A stretch of 64,000 nucleotides of DNA from an uncultured Atopobium sp. GTDB lineage: Bacteria; Actinomycetota; Coriobacteriia; Coriobacteriales; Atopobiaceae. The position numbers were made by a program, and so were the translations under genes. The notes under the pieces were generated by a model. It was not told the DNA's origin. It saw only the letters and a program-made list of their open reading frames with translations, and made no database searches. Shown here in pieces: positions 54,702 to 62,845 of this stretch (its first letter is position 1; each line of letters starts with the position of its first letter). The DNA is taken from positions 1-64,000 of the forward strand of contig CALIZS010000004.1 in NCBI GenBank assembly GCA_938028565.1. The letters run 5' to 3'.

Positions 54702-57341
54702 ATGGCAAAAATGCGTGTACATGACCTTGCCAAAGAATATGGTATGCAGAGCAAGGAATTGCTCGAGCACCTTGCGGACATGAAGATTCCTGTAAAGTCC
54801 GCTTCTTCTACGCTTGAAGATGCATATATCTCTATTGTTCGTAAGAAACTCCAGCCTATTATGGAGGCTCGTGCCGCTGAAATTGCAGCTCAGAAGGCTG
54901 CTGAGGAAGAGGCTGCTGCCAGGGAGGCAAAGGCTGCTGCAGAGGCAGCAGAGGCTGAGCGACTTGCTGCAGAGGCAAGGCGTGAGGCTGAGCGCGCTGA
55001 GGAAGAGAAGAAGCGCGCAAAAGAGGAGGCTGCTCGCAAGAAAGTAGAGGAGCGCCGCCGCGCTGAGGAAGAGAAGAAGCGCCTTAAGGCTGAAGAGGCC
55101 GAGCGTAACCGCGTAAAAGATACCGCTCCTAAGGCTGCTCCTTCTTTCAATAACCTGCTTGATCAGATTGCTCAGCAGGAAGAGGTATTGAAGCAGCAAG
55201 CAGCGGAGTCCGCTGCTCAGAAGAAGGCTGAGAAGGGACCTAGAAACCACGCTCGCGCTAATGCAAGCGAGGCAAGTGGCGCTCCTTCTCGTCATAACTT
55301 CAAGAATGAGCGCGATGACGCTTCCCTGTCTGATGAGCGTCCAAACGGCAAGCGCAAGAAGAATCGTCGCGGTGGAGATGACGGAGAAGACCGTTATAGC
55401 CGCATGGCACGTGAGGCTGAGGCTTACAACAGAAGCCGTGTTTTAGATGAGGCTCGTGTTGCTATTGAAGAGGCAAGCCGTGAGTCCACTGGCCGCCGTA
55501 AAAAGCGTAAAGAGCGTCGTCAGAAGCAAGCTGCAGAGGCTGCTATGGAGCAGCGTATTGAAGAAGCACTCGCAAACGACCAGGATATTTCCCAGCTTGA
55601 TACAGTAAAGGTCCCTCAGGGGTCTACTGTCTCTGAACTTGCTGAACTTCTTGGTGTTCCTGCAAATGACATCATTAAGCGCCTGTTCCTGCTTGGCAAC
55701 CCTCTGACGCTTACCGAGACCATGTCTGATGAGCTTATTGAGATTGTTGCTGATGACCTTGGCCGCCAGATTAAGATCATGTCCAAGGAGGAGGAGAACG
55801 CCTTCACCTTCTACGATGATCCTAAGGATTTGAAGCCACGTCCTCCAGTAGTTACCGTCATGGGTCACGTTGACCACGGTAAGACATCGCTTCTGGACGC
55901 AATCCGTCACACTGGCGTTGCAGCTGGCGAGGCTGGCGGCATTACTCAGGCAATTGGTGCTTCTCAGGTCACCATTAACGGCCGTGAGATTACCTTCATT
56001 GATACCCCAGGTCACGAGACCTTTACCGCAATGCGTGCTCGTGGTGCAAAGGTCACCGATATTGTCATCTTGATTGTTGCTGCAGACGACGGTGTTATGC
56101 CTCAGACCATTGAGTCTATCAACCACGCAAAGGCTGCTGGTGTTCCAATTGTTGTTGCAGTCAACAAGATTGATAAGCCAGGCGCAGATCCTACCCGTGT
56201 TCGTCAGGAGCTCACCGAGTACGGTGTTATTCCTGAGGAGTGGGGCGGACAGAACATGTTTGTTGACATCTCCGCTAAGCAGAATTTGGGCATCGACGAT
56301 CTTCTCGAGACTATTCTTTTGCAGGCAGATGTCCTTGAGCTGAAGGCCAATCCAGACACCTTTGCATCTGGTAACGTTCTTGAGGCTAAGCTTGACCGTG
56401 GTCGTGGCTCTGTTGCTACTGTTCTGGTTACACGCGGTACACTCCACATCGGCGACGCTCTTGTTGCTGGTATGGCATTTGGACGCGTTCGCGCCATGCT
56501 TGATCCTAAGGGCAACGCAGTTACCACCGCTGGTCCTTCTGATGCAGTTGAGATTCTTGGTCTGCAAACCGTTCCTGGTGCAGGCGATGAGTTCCGCGTC
56601 TTCCAGGAGGAGCGCGACGCTCGTGAGCTTGCTGATCAGCGCGCCCTTAAGGCTCGTATTGAAGAGCAGAACCGTGTTAAGCACGTTACCCTCGAGAACC
56701 TCTTTGACACCATGGCTGACCGTGACGTCAAGGAACTCAACCTCATTATCAAGGCTGACGTTCAGGGCTCCATCGAGGCTCTCCAGGATTCCCTGGACAA
56801 GATGGACCAATCCGAGGTTCGTATCAGTACCATCCACTCTGCTGTTGGTGGCATTACCGAGACAGACGTTGTTCTCGCTGACGCATCCAACGCAATTATC
56901 ATTGGCTTTGGTGTCCGTCCAGATGCAAAGGCTAAGCTTGCCGCAGAGCGCGTAGGCGTTGAGATTAGAACGTATAGCGTCATCTACAAGGCTATCGAAG
57001 AGATTGACGCAGCTCGTATTGGTATGCTTAAGCCAACTGAGCAGGAAGTCCAGACCGGCGTTGCTGAAGTTCGCGATACCTTCAAGGTGCCTAAGGTTGG
57101 TATTGCTGCCGGCTGCATGATTTCTGAGGGTGAGATTTCCCGCGACGATAATATCCGCCTCATCCGTGACGGCTTTGTTGTCTACGATGGAAAGATTGCA
57201 TCGCTCAGGCGCTTCAAAGACGACGTTAAGAGCGTTAAATCTGGCTACGAATGCGGTATTGGCCTTGAGAACTTCCAGGACATCAAGCCTGGCGACCAGC
57301 TCGAGGGCTATCGCATTGAGCAGGTGGCTCGTACCGAGTAA
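54702..57341 (+). CDS. infB: Translation initiation factor IF-2
   Basis: An 879-residue GTPase that places initiator tRNA on the ribosome. The N-terminal 300 residues start with an IF2_N fold (MAKMRVHDLAKEYGMQSKEL), then a long Ala/Glu/Arg coiled coil and a basic linker. A second IF2_N fold follows at about 300-350. The GTPase core starts with GHVDHGKTSL near residue 388 and includes DTPGHE and NKIDKP. The C-terminal domains are complete. A long antisense frame (55443-56837) is a codon-bias artefact. Confidence 0.97.
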   Translation: MAKMRVHDLAKEYGMQSKELLEHLADMKIPVKSASSTLEDAYISIVRKKLQPIMEARAAEIAAQKAAEEEAAAREAKAAAEAAEAERLAAEARREAERAEEEKKRAKEEAARKKVEERRRAEEEKKRLKAEEAERNRVKDTAPKAAPSFNNLLDQIAQQEEVLKQQAAESAAQKKAEKGPRNHARANASEASGAPSRHNFKNERDDASLSDERPNGKRKKNRRGGDDGEDRYSRMAREAEAYNRSRVLDEARVAIEEASRESTGRRKKRKERRQKQAAEAAMEQRIEEALANDQDISQLDTVKVPQGSTVSELAELLGVPANDIIKRLFLLGNPLTLTETMSDELIEIVADDLGRQIKIMSKEEENAFTFYDDPKDLKPRPPVVTVMGHVDHGKTSLLDAIRHTGVAAGEAGGITQAIGASQVTINGREITFIDTPGHETFTAMRARGAKVTDIVILIVAADDGVMPQTIESINHAKAAGVPIVVAVNKIDKPGADPTRVRQELTEYGVIPEEWGGQNMFVDISAKQNLGIDDLLETILLQADVLELKANPDTFASGNVLEAKLDRGRGSVATVLVTRGTLHIGDALVAGMAFGRVRAMLDPKGNAVTTAGPSDAVEILGLQTVPGAGDEFRVFQEERDARELADQRALKARIEEQNRVKHVTLENLFDTMADRDVKELNLIIKADVQGSIEALQDSLDKMDQSEVRISTIHSAVGGITETDVVLADASNAIIIGFGVRPDAKAKLAAERVGVEIRTYSVIYKAIEEIDAARIGMLKPTEQEVQTGVAEVRDTFKVPKVGIAAGCMISEGEISRDDNIRLIRDGFVVYDGKIASLRRFKDDVKSVKSGYECGIGLENFQDIKPGDQLEGYRIEQVARTE

Positions 57342-57352
57342 GAAGGGACAGC

Positions 57353-57763
57353 ATGAAACAGAATCAGTTTTCTCGTCGTACTAATGAGATTGCTCGAGAA
57401 AAGCTCAGCTGGATCCTTTTGTTTGAAATTTCCGACCCTGATCTCCAGCTTGTGACTATCACAAGCTGCGAGGTCTCGGTTGATAAGTCCTTTATGCGTG
57501 CCTATGTAAGCTGTGAGCCTGATCGCTACGAAAAGGTTCTTGCAGCTCTTAAGCGTGCTAAGGGTAGGATTCGCTCGCTTTTGGGCCACGCGCTGAACTG
57601 GCGTGTAACCCCTGAGCTTGATTTCAAAATTGATACTACTACCGATGAGGCTGAGCGTATTGCTCAAGCCCTTGAGGTTGTTCCACCAACGCTTGGTGTT
57701 GAGAAAGACGAGTTTGGATACCCTCTAGCTTCTGATGAAGAGAATTCTGACGAGGAGGCGTAA
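57353..57763 (+). CDS. rbfA: Ribosome-binding factor A
   Basis: A 136-residue single KH-like protein for late 30S maturation. It has EISDPDLQLVTITSCEVSVDKSFMRAYVS and the C-terminal PELDFKIDTTTDEAERI, both family blocks. The tail is acidic. Only 4 bp separate it from nrnA. Confidence 0.94.
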   Translation: MKQNQFSRRTNEIAREKLSWILLFEISDPDLQLVTITSCEVSVDKSFMRAYVSCEPDRYEKVLAALKRAKGRIRSLLGHALNWRVTPELDFKIDTTTDEAERIAQALEVVPPTLGVEKDEFGYPLASDEENSDEEA

Positions 57764-57767
57764 GTAA

Positions 57768-58787
57768 GTGACGTCACTGAATACAAAAGTCAGTCGTCCA
57801 GAGTTTGACGAGGTTATAGCTCTGATTGAGCAGGCCTCGTCAATCGTTGTTTGCGCGCATACTTCTCCTGATGGAGATGCGATTGGCTCTGGATTAGCAC
57901 TTTCTTCCATTATTCAGAGAAGATGGCCTAGCAAAACTGTCACTAATCTTTTGGCAGATGCTGATGGAGAAGTACCACGTATATACAAGTTTCTTGCTGG
58001 TACTGAGAGCTTTGTACCTGCAAATAAGTACGAGGGAACTCCAGATCTTTTTATCTGCGTAGATCTTTCTACTGCAGGTCGTTTGGCTGATGCAGAAGCG
58101 CTGATGGAGCGCTCCAAGACGGTAGCAGTGCTTGACCATCACCCTTATAACAACGTGTATTGGAACGCAGGACTTGTGCGTCCTGATGCGGCGGCAACTG
58201 GTGTCATTATCACCGAGTTTGCCTGTCATTTAGGCGCTGAGCTTATTCCATCTGAGGCACAATGTCTTATGTGTGCGCTGGTAACTGATACTGGTCGTTT
58301 CCAGTACCAAAACGCTGATGGCGAAGCTTTTGAGGTAGCAAGTTTGCTGGTGGAAGCAGGTGCTTCTCCATCTCAGATTGCGCTTCATGTCTACCAGAGT
58401 GATCGCTTGGCCTATCTTCATCTTGCTGCAAAGGTTATGGGTCGTATTCGCACCTTTGGTGAGGGTCGCGTCGCCTACAGCTACGTTACTACCGCAGATC
58501 TTTCTGCATCAGGTGTTCCTCTAGCAGAGATGGATGGCCTGGTAGATGTTGTGCGCTGTGTTGAGGGAACTGAAATTGCCCTCTTCCTCAAAGAGGTTGA
58601 CGGCGGAAAAGTTCGTGGCAATTTGCGTTCCAAATCTCAGCTAGATATTTCTGGCGTAGCTCGTCAAATGGGTGGCGGCGGACACACTGCTGCTGCAGGC
58701 TTTACCGCTGAAGGCACCATTGACGATGTGTTTACCCAGATAGTCCCGCTGCTTATTGATCTTCTCGCGCTTGACAAGGAGTCATAG
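57768..58787 (+). CDS. DHH-family nanoRNase / pAp phosphatase (NrnA-like)
   Basis: A 339-residue DHH/DHHA1 phosphoesterase. The metal motifs are HTSPDGDAIGSGLALS near residue 28, VDLS, DHHPYNN near 125 and the C-terminal GGGGHTAAAGF near 305. NrnA enzymes degrade very short RNAs and remove phosphate from 3'-phosphoadenosine-5'-phosphate, and often follow rbfA. It starts at GTG 57768. The stop codon abuts the truB start. Confidence 0.93.
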   Translation: MTSLNTKVSRPEFDEVIALIEQASSIVVCAHTSPDGDAIGSGLALSSIIQRRWPSKTVTNLLADADGEVPRIYKFLAGTESFVPANKYEGTPDLFICVDLSTAGRLADAEALMERSKTVAVLDHHPYNNVYWNAGLVRPDAAATGVIITEFACHLGAELIPSEAQCLMCALVTDTGRFQYQNADGEAFEVASLLVEAGASPSQIALHVYQSDRLAYLHLAAKVMGRIRTFGEGRVAYSYVTTADLSASGVPLAEMDGLVDVVRCVEGTEIALFLKEVDGGKVRGNLRSKSQLDISGVARQMGGGGHTAAAGFTAEGTIDDVFTQIVPLLIDLLALDKES

Positions 58788-59729
58788 GTGAAGCGAGGAG
58801 CTAGTGGAATTAACGCACTTATTGCTATTGACAAACCGCTTGGGCTGACCAGCCATGACGTGGTTTCTCGCGTTCGCCGTGCACTTGGCGAGAAACGCGT
58901 GGGACACGCAGGCACTTTGGATCCTAATGCAAGTGGCGTGCTGGTAGTGGGCATTGGACTTGCTACAAAGCTTTTGGGCCTTCTGATGCTTGACCGAAAG
59001 GGGTATGTAGCCGACATTTCGTTTGGCGCTCGTACCTCAACCGATGATGCAGACGGGCAGGTCGTATCCACTGCGGCTGTTCCAGAAAGTCTCTATGATG
59101 AAGAGTTTGCTCGCGCTGCATGCGCAAAGCTGATTGGCACTGTAGACCAGCTTCCACCTGCAGTTTCTGCAATCTCTGTTGATGGCAAACGCGCTTATCA
59201 GCTTGTTCGTGAAGGTAAGACACCAGAGCTTGCGGCTCGTAGAGTCTCTATTTACGACGCTACGCTTTTGGCGGTACGTAAACCTTCCACTACGGATGAA
59301 TCACTGGTATGGACGGTTGCGTTTGACGTTTCAAAAGGCACCTACATTAGAAGTATTGCTCGAGATCTTGGTCAGTCTCTTGGAACAGAGGCTCATATTA
59401 GTGGCCTGAGAAGGACGTTTTCTGGTCCAATCACACTTGGGAGCTGCGCTTTATTAGAAGAGCTTGAACAAAGCCCAGCTCAGGTGCTTGAAGCTAAACG
59501 CCTCAATCCAACTGAGGTTCTGGGATACCCTGTGCACAGGTTGACTGCAGCAGAATATAAGTGTGTTGAGGTTGGAAAACGTTTTGGTATTCCGGAAGAT
59601 CTCTCTGAGATTGCTAATAACTCGCTGGTCAGCCTTGTGTGGAATGAAGCTCTCGTAGGAATTTGGACAAGGCAGGGCTCCTGCCTTGTCTGCCAGACAA
59701 ACTTTTCTCAAGGTATTTTGTGTAAGTAA
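58788..59729 (+). CDS. truB: tRNA pseudouridine-55 synthase TruB
   Basis: A 313-residue enzyme making pseudouridine 55 in the T-loop of tRNAs. The catalytic Asp is in GHAGTLDPNASGVL near residue 43, and the block KGTYIRSIARDLG near 182 is intact. It starts at GTG 58788, immediately after the nrnA stop codon. The C-terminal domain is somewhat long, with a Leu/Val-rich PUA-like end. Confidence 0.95.
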   Translation: MKRGASGINALIAIDKPLGLTSHDVVSRVRRALGEKRVGHAGTLDPNASGVLVVGIGLATKLLGLLMLDRKGYVADISFGARTSTDDADGQVVSTAAVPESLYDEEFARAACAKLIGTVDQLPPAVSAISVDGKRAYQLVREGKTPELAARRVSIYDATLLAVRKPSTTDESLVWTVAFDVSKGTYIRSIARDLGQSLGTEAHISGLRRTFSGPITLGSCALLEELEQSPAQVLEAKRLNPTEVLGYPVHRLTAAEYKCVEVGKRFGIPEDLSEIANNSLVSLVWNEALVGIWTRQGSCLVCQTNFSQGILCK

Positions 59730-59738
59730 GGATGCACG

Positions 59739-60776
59739 TTGAACAAGGTAGAACGCATAGCACAATCCGTTTTGTATGGAAGTGAGTTGCCGGCTCCACG
59801 TGAGCTTGGTGATGCCGACTTCTATACATTGCGTTCTGACTGCTACAAGAAACCTTGCGTGTGCGTGCTTGGTGTCTTTGACGGACTTCATGAGGGCCAC
59901 CAAGGGCTTCTCGCCAGCGCAAAAAAGGACGCCGAAGCTCGCAATGTACCACTTGTGGCTGTGACGTTTCTGCCAGACCCTGTTGAGGTGCTGTTTGATG
60001 GATCTCCTCGTCGGTTGCTCTCGGGAGAAGATAGACTTCGTGCACTTGCTGCATGGGGAGTGGATGGCATCTTGGTGCACCACTTTACCCGCGAGTTTGC
60101 GGCATTGAGCGCTACGCAATACGTTGAGGACAAGCTGCTACCAAGTGTTTCGGCTGTGTCCGTTCATGTGGGTTCTGACTTTGGCCTGGGCGCACAAGGA
60201 GCTGAAGGAAGCGCGCTTCTAACCTCGCTTGGGCATAAGCATGGCTTTGAAGTTCACGCCCATGAGCTCTTTTGCTCAGGTGGACAGAAAATCTCTGCAA
60301 CTCGTATTAGGGACTTGCTTGAGCAGGGTAAAGTTGAGGAAGCAGCAAGCCTGTTGGGCCGCTGGCACTTTGTGAGTGGCGTAGTCAAACACGGTCGAGG
60401 CCAGGGTACTGGCTTTGGTTTTCCAACTGCAAATGTTTCGCTTGACCTGCGTGATTGCATTCCTCAAGATGGCGTGTATGCGTGCTATGTGGTTCACGGC
60501 GCAACAGCATGGCCCGCTGCGGTTAATGTGGGAAAAGCCCCCTCATTTGAGTCTCAAACAGGACCTTTACTTGAAGCTAACCTCCTTGGTTTTAGCGGCA
60601 ATTTATATGACTCGCAGGTTCAAACGGTATTTGTGAAGAGACTGAGGGAATCAAAAAAATTTGATTCGCTTGAAGAGCTTAAGTGTGCCGTTCGTGGAAA
60701 TATAGATTGGGTAGCTCAGAATCTGGGTACGACTTCATATAACTTAGAAAGCGGGGAGGTGGAAGATGATAACTGA
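59739..60776 (+). CDS. ribF: Bifunctional riboflavin kinase / FAD synthetase
   Basis: A 345-residue enzyme. The N-terminal half is the FAD synthetase nucleotidyltransferase (GVFDGLHEGHQGLL near residue 47, SATRIRDLL-type motif near 187). The C-terminal half is the riboflavin kinase (GFGFPTANVSL near 224, DGVYACYV). It starts at TTG 59739 with AAGGATG upstream. Its last 11 bp overlap dnaG, suggesting translational coupling. Confidence 0.94.
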   Translation: MNKVERIAQSVLYGSELPAPRELGDADFYTLRSDCYKKPCVCVLGVFDGLHEGHQGLLASAKKDAEARNVPLVAVTFLPDPVEVLFDGSPRRLLSGEDRLRALAAWGVDGILVHHFTREFAALSATQYVEDKLLPSVSAVSVHVGSDFGLGAQGAEGSALLTSLGHKHGFEVHAHELFCSGGQKISATRIRDLLEQGKVEEAASLLGRWHFVSGVVKHGRGQGTGFGFPTANVSLDLRDCIPQDGVYACYVVHGATAWPAAVNVGKAPSFESQTGPLLEANLLGFSGNLYDSQVQTVFVKRLRESKKFDSLEELKCAVRGNIDWVAQNLGTTSYNLESGEVEDDN

Positions 60777-62724
60777 CGAAGATAAAGAGCGTGTACGACA
60801 AGCCACAGATTTTGCCACGCTTGTTTCTGAGACAGTTGAGCTAAAACCCCGAGGTCAGGACTATTGGGGATGCTGTCCTTTCCACCAAGAAAAAAGCCCT
60901 TCATTCAAGATAAATCCTTCTACGGGTCTCTGGCACTGCTTTGGCGCATGCTCCGAAGGTGGAGACGTCTTTAGCTATGTCATGAAGCGAGAAAATCTAG
61001 ATTTTCCTGACGCTATCAGATATCTTGCCGATAAAGCCGGAATTACCCTTACAGAAGAGGCTCATGTTTCTAAGGGTCCCCGCAAGAATCGCTTAATTGA
61101 GTGCCTTACCGAGGCCGAGAATTACTTCCACTCCATGCTTATGCGCGGAAGGGGAGAAGGTCCTGAGGCGGCGCGTGCATATCTCTCTGGTCGCGGTTTT
61201 GGAGCCGCTGTCTGCAAGCGCTGGAAGCTGGGATATGCACCTGGCAGAGGCGCGCTTGTAGCGCACCTGCGTAAATGTGGCTATACCACGCAAGAGATGA
61301 TTGCTGCAAACCTTGCTGTCGAGCGTAACGGTCGCATTAGCGACTGGTTCTATGATCGCGTGATGTTTCCTATTCATGACGAGCAGGGAAGAACTATTGC
61401 TTTTGGCGGTCGAATCACTAAAAAGGTAGAAAACGCTCCCAAGTACCTTAATACCAGGGACACTTCTGTCTTTAATAAAGGTAAACACCTCTTTGCCTAC
61501 GATGTTGCAAAAGAGACTATTGCCGCCCAGTCCGAGGCCATTATTTGCGAGGGCTACACTGACGTTATTGCCATGCATGAGGCTGGTTTTACCAACACTG
61601 TGGCAGCTTTAGGCACTGCATTTACGTCTGAGCACGTCAAACTCATCGATCGCCAGCGTGCACGCAAAATTATTTGCATGTTTGACGGTGATGCTGCAGG
61701 TCAACACGCTGCTGCTCGTGCCATTAAATTTATCGATAAAACAACCGCTGCGTTTCTCTGTGTTGTTTTGCCAAATAATCAGGATCCCATGGAGTTTCTC
61801 GCCGAATCGGGTGCAGATAAGCTACGTCCTATCTTAGATGCAGCTCGCCCGCTTATGGACTTTGTCTTTGATGCCACAACAGCTCAGTTTGACTTATCTG
61901 TACCCGGTGGTCGAGTCAAAGCGCTTGAGGCTTTAGCGTCTCTGTTGGCCCCGCTCAAGACATCGGTGCTGCTGAGCGAGTATGCACTTCGTGTGTCCGA
62001 TTTACTTCATATTGATGTCGAGGAAGCAAAGCGCGCAATTAAGGCCGCGCCTATTCAAGACGACGCTGCAGATTCGCGCACTTCAAAGATGGCGCGCAAA
62101 CAGCCTCAGAAGAGTGCCCACACAACTCCAGCTTATGCCAAGGGTCCTTCATACGATGATGTCCCACCGTATGACGAGGCGCCACCATATGATGATCCTT
62201 CATCGTATAGCGTTTCTGCTGATACGTATGAGCCACGAGGCTCACAGGGTCTCTCCGCAGAAGATCGTAGGCAGGTTAACTCAGAGCTTGAGCTCTTAAG
62301 TGCTATGGCAACAAACTTGTCTTTAGTGCGAGAGTATCAAGACCGTATTGCAGACTTTGTCTGGGCCGATGCTCGTCATCAAACCATGGCATGGGCCATG
62401 CTTGCTACTCCAGAGGGCGCTACGCCAGCGCAGGTTGTTGCCGCAGCTGCGGCTGTTGAGCCAAATGCGGCAGCTATTCTTTCTTCTGGTCGCGTGATAT
62501 CTGAGGGTAACTCCGATACACGTCGCTCGCTTGAGTTTATTGTGGACACTGTTGACTACTACTCGGTACAGCGTAAATTGCGAGAAATTCGATCAAATCT
62601 GCGCTCCAGTTCTTATGCAGGGGAGTCTTCAAGCGGAACACTTGCTGAAGAGCAACTTGCTGCTGCGCAGGAGCTTCAGACACGAGCGCTTGAGCTAGGC
62701 AAGAGGCTTACTTCGGGGCAGTAG
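60766..62724 (+). CDS. dnaG: DNA primase
   Basis: A 652-residue primase. The N-terminal zinc ribbon reads CPFHQEKSPSF then HCFGACSEGGD, with CFGAC where many primases have CFGC. The catalytic TOPRIM motifs are CEGYTDVIAMHEAG near residue 265 and FDGDAAG near 306. The linker at about 458-485 contains short PPYD/PSYD repeats unlike a normal primase, before the helicase-binding C-terminal domain. GGGGAGGTGG precedes the ATG. Confidence 0.95.
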   Translation: MITDEDKERVRQATDFATLVSETVELKPRGQDYWGCCPFHQEKSPSFKINPSTGLWHCFGACSEGGDVFSYVMKRENLDFPDAIRYLADKAGITLTEEAHVSKGPRKNRLIECLTEAENYFHSMLMRGRGEGPEAARAYLSGRGFGAAVCKRWKLGYAPGRGALVAHLRKCGYTTQEMIAANLAVERNGRISDWFYDRVMFPIHDEQGRTIAFGGRITKKVENAPKYLNTRDTSVFNKGKHLFAYDVAKETIAAQSEAIICEGYTDVIAMHEAGFTNTVAALGTAFTSEHVKLIDRQRARKIICMFDGDAAGQHAAARAIKFIDKTTAAFLCVVLPNNQDPMEFLAESGADKLRPILDAARPLMDFVFDATTAQFDLSVPGGRVKALEALASLLAPLKTSVLLSEYALRVSDLLHIDVEEAKRAIKAAPIQDDAADSRTSKMARKQPQKSAHTTPAYAKGPSYDDVPPYDEAPPYDDPSSYSVSADTYEPRGSQGLSAEDRRQVNSELELLSAMATNLSLVREYQDRIADFVWADARHQTMAWAMLATPEGATPAQVVAAAAAVEPNAAAILSSGRVISEGNSDTRRSLEFIVDTVDYYSVQRKLREIRSNLRSSSYAGESSSGTLAEEQLAAAQELQTRALELGKRLTSGQ

Positions 62725-62728
62725 AAAA

Positions 62729-62784
62729 TACTCATTTTATGAGGATGCTACTCATCTGATTTTTTATAAATTAAAATGAGTAGT
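62729..62784 (+). promoter_or_regulatory. Competing hairpins between dnaG and rpoD
   Basis: TACTCATTTTA (62729-62739) can pair over 11 bp with TAAAATGAGTA (62772-62782). Alternatively ATGAG (62739-62743) pairs with CTCAT (62751-62755), followed by CTGATTTTTT, a terminator-like layout. TACTCAT occurs twice (62729 and 62749), so the pairings exclude each other. This would set how much rpoD is read from dnaG transcripts. Confidence 0.5.
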
Positions 62785-62815
62785 TTGATTAGGTAGAGAA
62801 ACTTTTGGGTATAAA
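62785..62815 (+). promoter_or_regulatory. Weak candidate promoter of rpoD
   Basis: TTGATT (62785-62790) and TATAAA (62810-62815) are separated by 19 nt, longer than ideal. A ribosome site AAAGGA follows before the GTG start. Confidence 0.3.
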
Positions 62816-62845
62816 GATTTGCGCTAATCTATCGAAAGGATATTT

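Noticed and set aside
55443..56837. 464-codon open frame antisense to infB
   Set aside because: It mirrors the GTPase domain of infB, has no recognisable protein motif and no ribosome site. Strong codon bias in highly expressed genes leaves few stop codons on the other strand.
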